This document shows, piece by piece, positions 1 to 7,002 of a stretch of 64,000 nt of DNA. The notes below the pieces were generated by a model that was given only the letters and a program-made list of their open reading frames with translations, had not been told where the DNA came from and did not search any database. Both the position numbers and the translations under genes were made by a program. Origin of the DNA: Halomonas gemina. Its GTDB lineage: Bacteria > Pseudomonadota > Gammaproteobacteria > Pseudomonadales > Halomonadaceae. The DNA is taken from positions 310,001-374,000 of the forward strand of contig NZ_JAMJPK010000001.1 of NCBI RefSeq assembly GCF_023554995.1. Reading direction: 5' to 3'. Within the stretch, counting starts at the first letter, position 1, and each line of letters opens with the position of its first letter.

Positions 1-861
1 CGAGCCGTTGATCACCCTCAGGCGAACCCGCTCCCCGGCCTTGAACAGTGCCGTCCAGTTCTCCTCGGGCGACTGGCCGTTGAGCAGGTAGGTGTAGGTA
101 CTTCCTGTGACGTCGGCGATATCGCGCGAGCTCATGCGCATCTTCGCCCACATGCCGCGCATCTCGGCGGTGGCGGCAAAGCCCTTCTCACGCACGTCGG
201 CGAAGTAGTCGGCGATGGTGCGCTCCTGAAAGTTGTAGTAGCCCTCGGCGGTCTTGAGGTTGCGAAACACCGACATCGGATCCTCATAGGTCCAGTCGGT
301 GAGCAGCAGCACATTTTCGCGGTCGTAGCGAAAGGGCTCACGCTCGGCGGCATCGATGATCAGCGGGCCGGCATGGCCAAGCTGCTCCTGGAGGCCGGAG
401 TGGCTGTGATACCAATAGGTACCGTTCTGGTGCACCGGAAACCGGTAGGTGAAGGTCTCGCCCGGGGCGATGCCGGGGAAGCTCACCCCTGGCACGCCGT
501 CCATCTCGGGCGGCAGGATCAGGCCATGCCAGTGGATGGACGTGGGCTCATCGAGCAGGTTGGTGACCTTAAGCACCGCATTCTGGCCTTCCTTGAGGCG
601 GATCATCGGCCCAGGACTGGTACCGTTGATACTGATTGGCCGCGCTTCCTTACCGTCGATCAGGATCGACTCCCGGCGGATGGCCAGCGACACCTCGGGG
701 CCCTCTTCGACTCCCTTGGAATAGACATTGGTCTGGCCCCAAGGGTTGGCCCAGGCAGGGCGCAGGCCAAGGGCGGCTGCCGAGCCGATGCCCAATGCGG
801 CCCCACCCTTGAGCAACTGTCGTCGCGACAGTGGATGCGTAGTGACGCTGGAACGTGCCAT
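1..861 (-). CDS. copA: Multicopper oxidase, CopA copper-resistance family (3' part outside window)
   Basis: Periplasmic multicopper oxidase that probably oxidises or sequesters Cu(I). The visible 287 residues start with a twin-arginine signal (SRRQLLK, residues 12-18), so the protein should be exported folded with its copper. Two cupredoxin copper motifs are present: HWHG (110-113) and YHSHSG (151-156), which supply type 2/3 copper ligands in this family. A Met/Lys-rich stretch (about 232-243) follows, as is common in CopA. The C-terminal domain with the last HCHxxxH site lies beyond the window edge. It sits downstream of a copper two-component system and a cupredoxin on the same strand, which supports a copper-homeostasis operon. 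Confidence 0.9.
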   Translation of the reverse strand, partial: MARSSVTTHPLSRRQLLKGGAALGIGSAAALGLRPAWANPWGQTNVYSKGVEEGPEVSLAIRRESILIDGKEARPISINGTSPGPMIRLKEGQNAVLKVTNLLDEPTSIHWHGLILPPEMDGVPGVSFPGIAPGETFTYRFPVHQNGTYWYHSHSGLQEQLGHAGPLIIDAAEREPFRYDRENVLLLTDWTYEDPMSVFRNLKTAEGYYNFQERTIADYFADVREKGFAATAEMRGMWAKMRMSSRDIADVTGSTYTYLLNGQSPEENWTALFKAGERVRLRVINGS

Positions 862-932
862 GTGTGACTCCCGTCGATGTCTGAATGCGGCAGCATGACG
901 GGGCAAGCTGAATCACGCCTGAAAATGCCAGG

Positions 933-2264
933 TTACGGCGCTTCCTTTGCGAAGGGCACGTGAATCTCCACGCTCAGGCCGCCCAAGGGGCTGCGCCCGA
1001 ACTGGACCTTCCCGGCATAGCGTTTCAAGAGCTGGGTCAGGATCGAAAGGCCCAATCCATAGCCGGAACGTGACTCGTCCAGGCGCCACCCTCGCTCACC
1101 AAGACGGGCGAGATCATCATCTGCCACTCCGGGGCCGTCATCCTCGACCCGCAGGCTAAGGCCATCCTCCAGGGCTATCTCGCAGTGAACCTCCTCGGTC
1201 GCCCATTTGCCGGCGTTGTCCAGCACGATACCGATCATCTCCGAGAGGTCCTGCGACTCGATGGGGATGCAGTGGCCAGTGCCCTCAGACATCTCCAAGA
1301 TGAAACGCTTGTTCGGGTAAAGGGTGCAGAACATCTCGATCAGTCGGTGGGCTTCCCGACAGGGATCGGCAAGGCGTCCGGCATTGGGACCCGCGATGCG
1401 CGAGCGGCGAAGCTCGACATCGAGCTGAGCGTGAATGTCCTCCAGGCGCTCCACCAGACGTTGGCGACGCGAGGCATCGATAGGGCGAGAGCCGCGCAGC
1501 ACCTGAATGACCGCCGCCAGGGGCGTTTTCAAGGCGTGAGAGAGGTTGGCGACCGAATCCCGGGAGCGTTGCAGGCGGCCATCGATCTCGTCCATGAAGC
1601 GGTTGAGTTGGCCGACCAGACTGTCGAGCTCCGAGGGGATGTCCAGAGAGAGACGATCGCGCTCACCGGCTCGCAGCTCACTGAGCTGGTCGCGCAGCCG
1701 TGATAGCGGCACCATGCCGCGGCTGACAGCCAGCAGGTTGAGCACCACCAGCAATAGCAGCAGGCTGGCGGCGATGCCACCGACCCACCAGTGCAGACGA
1801 TGGAGGCCGGCCTCCACCTGGGAGAAATCCTCCCCGATCAGCAGTACCCCCTGTTCGTTGTCGAGGGTGAAGGGCTGGCGAAAGACCAGCAGATGCTGAC
1901 CTGCCTCGCGCACCTCGACCAGCGATTCGTCACTGTCCAGCAGTGACAGCAGCGCCTCCTGCCAGCGTGGATGAGAGGCCGAGACCTCATCGCCCAGACG
2001 CAGCACATAGAGGTGATGGAAAATCTCGAAACCGCGGCTGGCAGAATCCAGGACTCGGGCGGTGGCCAGGTGGTCGCGGCGCAGTTGCTCGATGGCGTGA
2101 TTGGCCTCGCGCTCAAGCCGTTCCCCCAGGAAGTCCCGAGCCAGGTCGTTGAGCAAGATGCCGTGAAGTAGCCAGGTCAACCCGGTGACTAGCAGGGCGA
2201 TTCCCGACAGCCACGCCAGCAATCGGATGCGCAGGCTGCGACGATCAATCCGCAACGAAGACAT
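933..2264 (-). CDS. Sensor histidine kinase of a copper-linked two-component system
   Basis: Inner-membrane sensor kinase of 443 residues. TM1 is about residues 15-36, a periplasmic sensor loop of about 120 residues follows, and TM2 is about 159-180 before a HAMP-like linker. The phosphoacceptor motif SHALKTP puts His at 243. The ATP-binding domain shows the N box (LDNAGKWA, Asn350), DGPGV (376-380) and GYGLGLSI (401-408). The start chosen overlaps the regulator gene by 20 bases, implying translational coupling. A longer upstream reading frame exists but runs through the regulator gene and looks non-coding. The architecture is PhoQ/QseC-like. The copper signal is inferred only from the neighbours. 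Confidence 0.88.
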   Translation of the reverse strand: MSSLRIDRRSLRIRLLAWLSGIALLVTGLTWLLHGILLNDLARDFLGERLEREANHAIEQLRRDHLATARVLDSASRGFEIFHHLYVLRLGDEVSASHPRWQEALLSLLDSDESLVEVREAGQHLLVFRQPFTLDNEQGVLLIGEDFSQVEAGLHRLHWWVGGIAASLLLLLVVLNLLAVSRGMVPLSRLRDQLSELRAGERDRLSLDIPSELDSLVGQLNRFMDEIDGRLQRSRDSVANLSHALKTPLAAVIQVLRGSRPIDASRRQRLVERLEDIHAQLDVELRRSRIAGPNAGRLADPCREAHRLIEMFCTLYPNKRFILEMSEGTGHCIPIESQDLSEMIGIVLDNAGKWATEEVHCEIALEDGLSLRVEDDGPGVADDDLARLGERGWRLDESRSGYGLGLSILTQLLKRYAGKVQFGRSPLGGLSVEIHVPFAKEAP

Positions 2265-2910
2265 AGCCCTGGCCGCGACGGGTCTGGATGCTCGACTTGC
2301 CCAAGTAGCGGCGGAGCCGCGCGATGTAGACCTCGATGAGGTTGGGCGCCGCGGCATCCTGCGCCAGGGCGTAGAGCTGGTTGAGGAGGTGCTCCTTGGA
2401 GAGCACCCGCCCCGGATGATGCATGAAGTAGCGCAGCAGCACGAACTCGGTTCCCGTCAGGGGGTGCCAGGAGCCATCGGCCACCCGGACGCATTGGTTG
2501 GCCTCGTCCAAGGAAACGCCCCCCAGCGTGAGCTCACCGGAGAGTCGCCCCGACTTGCGGCGCAGCAGCGCCTTGACCCGGGCGATGAGCTCGGCTTCAT
2601 GGAAGGGTTTGGTCAAGTAGTCATCCGCGCCGCCTTCAAGCCCGACGACCTTGTCTTCCCAGGTATCCCGAGCCGTCAGGATCAGCACTGGCAGGTCCCG
2701 GCCTGATTGGCGCCACCGCTTGAGCAGGTCGAGACCTGAGCCATCGGGAAGGCCCAAGTCCATGATCGCCAGCGCGTAGGTCTCGGTGCCCGTGAACGCC
2801 TCGGCTGCTCTCAGGGACGTGGCCAGGTCGACCCGGTAACCGTTGTCCTTGAGGGATTCGGCGAGACTCTCGGCCAGCAAGTCGTCATCTTCGAGCAGCA
2901 AGAGTTTCAT
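2245..2910 (-). CDS. OmpR/PhoB-family response regulator of the copper operon
   Basis: Cytoplasmic transcription factor of 221 residues. The receiver domain has the acidic cluster EDDD (7-10), phosphoacceptor Asp51 (IMDLGLPDGSG) and Lys101 (TKPF). The C-terminal winged-helix domain ends with the RGQGYVF signature of the OmpR/PhoB family. It lies between the cupredoxin gene and the partner kinase, overlapping the kinase start. It probably activates this operon through the TTCAG direct repeat described upstream of the cupredoxin gene. Family is certain; the copper role is inferred from context. Confidence 0.9.
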   Translation of the reverse strand: MKLLLLEDDDLLAESLAESLKDNGYRVDLATSLRAAEAFTGTETYALAIMDLGLPDGSGLDLLKRWRQSGRDLPVLILTARDTWEDKVVGLEGGADDYLTKPFHEAELIARVKALLRRKSGRLSGELTLGGVSLDEANQCVRVADGSWHPLTGTEFVLLRYFMHHPGRVLSKEHLLNQLYALAQDAAAPNLIEVYIARLRRYLGKSSIQTRRGQGYVFVAD

Positions 2911-2919
2911 GCGTCAGGC

Positions 2920-3417
2920 TCACCCGCCCAGGTTGATCTCCCCGAACATCCCGGATTCGTAATGGCCCGGGATGTTGCAGGCATAGACGAGCGTATCCAC
3001 GTCAGCGGGAGCGGTCCAGATCAGCTCCGTGGTTTCGCCAGGCGCCAGGGTAATGGACGGCATCTGGCTGCCATGCGCGCCTTCCGCCATGTCATGCCCG
3101 CCGTGACCATCGTGCCCATCGCCATGACTATTTCCCATCGCCTGCATCATCTCTCGATGCTCTTCCTGCGCCTCGGCATCGCCGATCACGAACTCGTGTT
3201 GCAGGTTGCCGGTATTGGCGACCTCGAAGCGTACGGTCTCTCCGGCGGTGATGCTGAGTTCCTCGCGGTCGAACCACATGTCGCCGGCTTCGATCTGAAT
3301 GGTGCGGTCGACCTCGGCCTCAGGCGTGGCCGAGTGCGAGCCGCCATGCTCACCGGCGGCAAGGGCGGAAGCGGTAGCCAGGCTAAGCGCCATGGCCAAC
3401 AGTGACTTGTGCATCAT
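2920..3417 (-). CDS. Exported cupredoxin with Met/His-rich copper loop
   Basis: Periplasmic blue-copper-type protein of 165 residues. The N-terminal signal peptide probably ends near residue 21 (ALA-A-GEH). The cupredoxin fold carries plausible type 1 copper ligands His74 (LQHEF), Cys147, His152 and Met157 (YACNIPGHYESGM). Between them a His/Met/Gly-rich insertion (about 90-119) could hold extra copper. It is the promoter-proximal gene of the copper operon. Two adjacent ATG codons follow the AGAGG ribosome-binding site; the first is used here. It belongs to the plastocyanin/azurin-like group next to copA genes rather than classical azurin. Confidence 0.85.
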   Translation of the reverse strand: MMHKSLLAMALSLATASALAAGEHGGSHSATPEAEVDRTIQIEAGDMWFDREELSITAGETVRFEVANTGNLQHEFVIGDAEAQEEHREMMQAMGNSHGDGHDGHGGHDMAEGAHGSQMPSITLAPGETTELIWTAPADVDTLVYACNIPGHYESGMFGEINLGG

Positions 3418-3449
3418 GGAACCTCTTGGATCGTATCAGGTGAACCCTG

Positions 3450-3481
3450 GTTATACCGCAGGAACCTGAAATGAGACTGAA
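3450..3481 (-). promoter_or_regulatory. Candidate promoter and response-regulator box of the copper operon
   Basis: Reading the minus strand, TTCAG occurs twice with a 6-base gap (11-base period), the geometry bound by OmpR/PhoB-type dimers. A TATAAC -10 hexamer follows, placing the repeat over the -35 region. No good -35 hexamer is visible, which fits activator dependence. The cupredoxin start lies about 33 bases downstream of the -10. Confidence 0.5.
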
Positions 3482-3626
3482 CTCGAAACCCCTTGACCCT
3501 TGGGTTACGCGTAGATTTAGGGTCCCGGGTAATTAATCATCCCGGACTCGTCAGCTTTCGGTGTTCCTTTTCTATTCCATTTCGGCGGGGTTTTTACACC
3601 AATCCCTTGCAGTGCGGCCTGCCGAG
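3482..3626. other. AT-richer scar between copper operon and truncated HAD gene
   Basis: This stretch is clearly AT-richer than either flank and has no convincing reading frame. It contains an imperfect palindrome around CCGGGATGATTAATTACCCGG-like sequence and a GTTTTTACACC patch. It begins directly where the HAD phosphatase frame breaks off. This suggests imported or rearranged DNA, but no transposase fragment or clear terminal repeats can be recognised. Confidence 0.4.
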
Positions 3627-3740
3627 TCAGAGATCTAGTGGGATGTGCCTCAGGATGTCGCCCATCACCTCGGCGAGCAGGATCTCGCTGTCGACCAGGG
3701 TGCCATCGGAATCGAAGAGCAGGCAAAGCGGTGGGGTCAT
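3627..3740 (-). pseudogene. 5' remnant of a HAD-superfamily phosphatase gene
   Basis: Only 37 codons remain, but they start with the unmistakable HAD motif I, LLFDSDGTLVDSE (nucleophile Asp and the DGT loop), as in phosphoglycolate-phosphatase and sugar-phosphatase relatives of 210-230 residues. The start overlaps the stop of the upstream dehydrogenase gene as ATGA, a typical translational coupling. After about residue 33 the frame runs into AT-richer sequence and stops. The cap domain and motifs II-IV are missing, so it cannot be an active phosphatase. Confidence 0.75.
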
Positions 3741-4717
3741 GCAGGCCTCCGGGCGGTCTCGTTGACCAGGTTGATGGGGTGCTCGCCCCTGAGTGCCAGA
3801 AGGAGGTTGTCCACGGCGCGCTGGGCCATGGCGGTACGTGTCTCATGGGTCGCCGAGCCGATGTGCGGCAGGGCCACCACGTTGGTCATGTGCGGTAGCG
3901 GCGACTCCGGCGACAGCGGCTCCTGCTCGAAGACGTCCAGGCCGGCGGCGCGGATGCGGCCCATCTCCAGCGCCTCGATGAGCGCCGCCTCGTTGACGAC
4001 CTTGCCGCGGGCGATGTTGACGAAGATCGCCGACGGCTTCATCAGGGCAAACTCTCGCTCGCCGATCAGGTGCTCGGTCTCGGCGGTGAGGGGCACGGTG
4101 ACGCACACGAAGTCAGACTCTTCGAGCAGCTCGTCGAGTTCGCGGCGCTCGGCGCCCAGCTCGGCTTCCAGGAGCGGCTTGGGTGAGGCCATGGCATAGC
4201 GCACCTTCATGCCGAAGCCCAGGGCCCCGCGCCGGGCCACGGCGGCGCCTATACGCCCGAAGCCGATTAGCCCCAAGGTCTTGCCGTGCACGTCGCTGCC
4301 GAAGTGCTCGGGACCGATCCCGGCTTGCCAGTCACCGCGCTTGACCATTTCGGCAAGCTCCACGGCGCGCCGGGCGGCGGCCATGATCAGCAGGAAGCCG
4401 GTGTCGGCGGTGGTCTCGGTGAGCACGTCCGGGGTGTTGCACAGCAGGATGCCGCGACGGGTGAGCGCCTCGACGGGGTAGTTGTCGTAGCCCACCGAGA
4501 TGGTGGCGATGGCTTCGAGCTTGGGCGCGGCGTCGAGCAGCTCGGGCGTGATGGCCAGGCTGGCGCCGATCAGCCCGTGGGCGTCGGATAGCGCGGCCCG
4601 GAAGGCAGGGTCGTCGGCGGAAGCCAGGCCGGGAAAGGCCTGGACCTCGAAGTCCTGGCCAAGCTGGGCCAGCTGGTCGTCGTTCAGGCGGCCATAGGCC
4701 AGGATGCGCTTCTTCAT
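3737..4717 (-). CDS. ghrB: D-2-hydroxyacid dehydrogenase (glyoxylate/2-ketogluconate reductase type)
   Basis: NAD(P)H-dependent cytoplasmic reductase of 2-oxoacids such as glyoxylate, hydroxypyruvate or 2-ketogluconate; 326 residues. The dinucleotide-binding loop is GFGRIG (152-157). The catalytic triad of the family is visible: Arg237 (NIARGKVV), Glu266 (DVFEQEP) and His285 (PHIGSATHETR). It lies 34 bases after the sugar-kinase gene on the same strand, consistent with sugar-acid catabolism. Exact substrate preference (GhrA/GhrB/hydroxypyruvate reductase) cannot be fixed from sequence. Confidence 0.82.
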   Translation of the reverse strand: MKKRILAYGRLNDDQLAQLGQDFEVQAFPGLASADDPAFRAALSDAHGLIGASLAITPELLDAAPKLEAIATISVGYDNYPVEALTRRGILLCNTPDVLTETTADTGFLLIMAAARRAVELAEMVKRGDWQAGIGPEHFGSDVHGKTLGLIGFGRIGAAVARRGALGFGMKVRYAMASPKPLLEAELGAERRELDELLEESDFVCVTVPLTAETEHLIGEREFALMKPSAIFVNIARGKVVNEAALIEALEMGRIRAAGLDVFEQEPLSPESPLPHMTNVVALPHIGSATHETRTAMAQRAVDNLLLALRGEHPINLVNETARRPA

Positions 4718-4751
4718 GGTTCAGGCTCCTTTGAGGCGAAGGGCGGGGTGT

Positions 4752-5735
4752 CTATTGGGCCGGCAGCTCGGCTTCAAGCGCCGTGAGACGGGCGCGACCG
4801 GGTAGCCCCTCCATGTCGCCCACCACCTGCACCGCCAGCGAACCGATCAGGTTACCGCGGCGGACCGCTTCTCGGGGCGAGCGGCCATCGAGCAGGGCGC
4901 TGACCACGCCCACCGCGAAGCCGTCGCCGGCCCCTACCGTATCCACCACCTCGGCCACTGCAAAGCCCGGCAGGGTAAAGCTTTCCTGCCGGCCCCCCAG
5001 GATGCCGCGATAGAAGCTGCCCTCGGGTCCCAGCTTGATGATGACGGCGTGGGCACCGCGCTCCAGGTAGAAGTCGGCGATGGCCTCGGGGCTGTCCCGG
5101 CCGGTGAGCCGGCGTCCCTCGGCCAGGCCGGGCAGCACCCAGTCGCTATGGGTGGCCAGTTCGTTCAGGGTGTCGCGCATCTCGGTCTCGCTCGGCCACA
5201 GGCTGGGGCGCAGATTGGGGTCGAAGGAAACACTGGCGCCGGCTTCGCGGGCTTGGGTGAGCATATATCGCGACAGCGCCCGGGCACTGGGCGAGAGCGC
5301 GGGCGGGATGCCGGTGGCGTGCAGGTGGCGCAAGGCCGGGAAGTCGACGGCCTCCGCATCGGCGGGGGCCAGGTGGCTGGCGGCGCTGCCGCGACGGAAG
5401 TAGGTGACCCTGGGATCGACCCCCGCCAGCGCGCGCTCCTTGAACAGCAGGCCGGTGGGGTGGTCGGGGTCACTGCTCAGATGCCGGCAGTCCAGTCCCT
5501 CGGCCTCCAGGGTGCGACGAATGAAGGTGCCGAAGCCGTCGTCGCCGACCCGGCTCAACCAGCCGACGTGAAAGCCCAGGCGGGCCAGGCCGATGGCGAC
5601 GTTGGTGTCGGCACCGGCGATGCGACGCTGAAAGTGTTCGACCTCGGCCAACTCGCCCGGGCTCTCGGCAACGAACATGGCCATGGCCTCGCCGAAGGTG
5701 AGGAGCTCGGGGGCGTGAGAAACATGGGCGGGCAT
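4752..5735 (-). CDS. kdgK: PfkB-family sugar kinase, probable 2-keto-3-deoxygluconate kinase
   Basis: ATP-dependent phosphorylation of 2-keto-3-deoxygluconate to KDPG, feeding the Entner-Doudoroff aldolase. The protein has 327 residues. PfkB features are the substrate-binding glycine motif GADTNVAIGLARLG (41-54) and the anion-hole/catalytic motif DTVGAGDGF (265-273, base Asp271). The next gene is a ghrB-like reductase, a pairing seen in gluconate/ketogluconate clusters. A fructokinase-like specificity is the main alternative. The upstream side is a short gap and then a gene remnant, so the promoter should lie within about 60 bases of the start. Confidence 0.8.
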   Translation of the reverse strand: MPAHVSHAPELLTFGEAMAMFVAESPGELAEVEHFQRRIAGADTNVAIGLARLGFHVGWLSRVGDDGFGTFIRRTLEAEGLDCRHLSSDPDHPTGLLFKERALAGVDPRVTYFRRGSAASHLAPADAEAVDFPALRHLHATGIPPALSPSARALSRYMLTQAREAGASVSFDPNLRPSLWPSETEMRDTLNELATHSDWVLPGLAEGRRLTGRDSPEAIADFYLERGAHAVIIKLGPEGSFYRGILGGRQESFTLPGFAVAEVVDTVGAGDGFAVGVVSALLDGRSPREAVRRGNLIGSLAVQVVGDMEGLPGRARLTALEAELPAQ

Positions 5736-5791
5736 GGAGTACCTCGCAGTCAGTTGACTAGTGGCTGGCGTGTCATTGCCGGGAGCTGAGA

Positions 5792-5989
5792 CTAGCTCAT
5801 GGCGGCGGACGTCGGGTCGAACCGCGGATAGGAGGGTTTGATCTGGATGAGTGGGGAGGGCCAGTAGTCGCCGCCTCCGTATTCGCTGTCCAGGAAGGCG
5901 TTGATGTCATCCGCCTTGGGCTGGATGAAAGAGCGAGTGAAGTCGCGGTAATCCCCGGCCAGCTTGTCCCTGAACTCGAAAACGTCCAT
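5792..5989 (-). pseudogene. 65-codon ORF resembling the N-terminus of a DUF1998/DrmA-type DEAD helicase
   Basis: The first 50 or so residues (MDVFEFRDKL, the FTRSFIQPKADDINAFLD segment, and YWPSPLIQIKPSY) look like the conserved start of large DEAD/DEAH helicases with a C-terminal DUF1998, the family that includes the DISARM component DrmA. Those proteins run to 1000 or more residues with helicase motifs after this point. Here similarity ends at about residue 52 and a stop follows. This is most simply a relic of a lost defence-type gene. A functional microprotein cannot be excluded. The assignment rests on remembered family N-termini, not on a search. Confidence 0.5.
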
Positions 5990-5992
5990 GTG

Positions 5993-6006
5993 CCCCCCCC
6001 CCCCCC
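5993..6006. repeat. Homopolymer of 14 C (G14 on the minus strand)
   Basis: Fourteen consecutive C, read as G14 on the minus strand, end three bases before the ATG of the helicase-like ORF and cover the Shine-Dalgarno position. Length changes would not shift the reading frame (the frame upstream of the ATG has no alternative start) but would alter ribosome-site strength and spacing. The length is also error-prone in sequencing. Confidence 0.85.
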
Positions 6007-6288
6007 ACGGATCTGCGTGTTGCTGCGACAGACTGCCAGCTTCTTGTGGCTGGCTATTGCCTGGCCTTGGAGCTTAGCACCCTAAGTCTACCAAGGAGGA
6101 GACGAGTACAGTGGAGACGTTTCGGTTTTGTCAGTAGGTTGGGTGAAGTGGTCGGGGGCAGACACAGAGCTGGCGACGGGGAGATGATACTGGGGGCGAG
6201 CGACTGGATGGGTAGGTGAGGGTGCTCAGCGTTGCTGGCTGTTTCCGACGCGTGTCACCTATATGTCACCAAACGGCGGGCGCAACGA
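6007..6288. other. Gene-free stretch between helicase remnant and tRNA-Pro terminator
   Basis: No coding frame is convincing. A strong ribosome-site-like AAGGAGGAG near position 6099 is followed by a GTG that opens only eight codons before a stop, perhaps the decayed start of another gene. No copy of the tRNA 3' end was found here, so no attachment-site duplicate can be shown. Confidence 0.5.
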
Positions 6289-6327
6289 AAAACGGCCACC
6301 TGCTCTGTGAGCTAAGTGGCCGTTTTT
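6289..6327 (-). terminator. Rho-independent terminator downstream of tRNA-Pro
   Basis: The arms AAAACGGCCAC and GTGGCCGTTTT form a long stem around a loop of about 15 bases. T-runs lie on both outer sides, so it can work in either direction. It starts 13 bases after the tRNA 3' end. Confidence 0.8.
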
Positions 6328-6339
6328 ACTGTATTTTTT

Positions 6340-6416
6340 TGGTCGGAGCGACAGGATTCGAACCTGCGACCTTTGCAACCCCATTGCAACGCGCTACCAA
6401 GCTGCGCCACGCTCCG
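6340..6416 (-). tRNA. tRNA-Pro (anticodon GGG)
   Basis: A 77-base cloverleaf on the minus strand with encoded CCA. The acceptor stem CGGAGCG pairs with CGCTCCG. The D arm is GCGCAGCTTGGTAGCGC. The anticodon stem TTGCA/TGCAA encloses the loop ATGGGGT, giving anticodon GGG. The T arm is GCAGG-TTCGAAT-CCTGT. It reads CCC and CCU proline codons. The 3' end faces the gene-remnant region, as expected if a mobile element once used it as an attachment site. Confidence 0.95.
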
Positions 6417-6468
6417 ATGATGTTTTCGGGTTAGTAGGCCGTCGGCCCTTGTCCCGAGAACGAGGCGT

Positions 6469-6497
6469 ATACTAGCGCGTCGCGGGGCAAATGAAAA
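6469..6497 (-). promoter_or_regulatory. Candidate sigma-70 promoter of tRNA-Pro
   Basis: On the minus strand TTTTCA and TAGTAT are separated by 17 bases. A G/C-rich segment follows the -10, resembling a stringent-control discriminator. The mature tRNA 5' end lies about 52 bases downstream. Confidence 0.5.
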
Positions 6498-6624
6498 GTC
6501 CCTTTTGCGCTTCCGTATCAATTGCTTGGCCGGTTGTCGCGGCGAGGTCCCGAATTCCGCCGCTTCTGTCACACTGTCTGCAACCAGAAGCTGCTCCCCG
6601 GGGAGCAGCGAGAGGAGGGCGGAG

Positions 6625-7002
6625 ATGCCGTTGATCATGGGAATGAGCATGCTGCTGGCCTGCCAGTTTGCCGGCGAGCTGGTGGCGCGGGGACTCACGC
6701 TGCCGATCCCGGGGCCGGTGATCGGCATGGTGATCCTGCTGGGAGCGTTGATGATCCGCGGCAAGGTACCGTCGAGCCTGCGCCTGACCGGGGAGGGACT
6801 GCTGCGCTACCTGACGCTGCTGTTCGTGCCTGCCGGGGTGGGTCTGATGGTGCACTTCGAGTTGATTGGTGCCGACCTCTGGCCGATCGCGGTGACTCTG
6901 GTGGCATCCACGGCGGTGACCCTGGCCGTGACGGCCTGGGTGCTGGAGCGTCTGCAACAAGGCCATGCCCGGCGCAATGATCGACCGAGGGGCAGGGCAT
7001 GA
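6625..7002 (+). CDS. lrgA: LrgA/CidA-family holin-like membrane protein
   Basis: Small integral membrane protein of 125 residues with four hydrophobic segments (about 5-20, 27-44, 62-80 and 86-108). It carries the LPIPGPVIGMVIL signature of the CidA/LrgA family. Family members act with LrgB in murein-hydrolase control or in pyruvate/glycolate export. The start follows a clear AGGAGG seven bases upstream. A longer frame starting near 6505 lacks a ribosome site and family similarity. The stop overlaps the lrgB start (ATGA), so the pair is co-translated. Confidence 0.88.
   Translation: MPLIMGMSMLLACQFAGELVARGLTLPIPGPVIGMVILLGALMIRGKVPSSLRLTGEGLLRYLTLLFVPAGVGLMVHFELIGADLWPIAVTLVASTAVTLAVTAWVLERLQQGHARRNDRPRGRA

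Noticed and set aside
6216-6434. Plus-strand frame with the phrase [11 protein letters not shown]
   Set aside because: It is an antisense reading of the tRNA-Pro gene and its terminator, a well-known false protein pattern.
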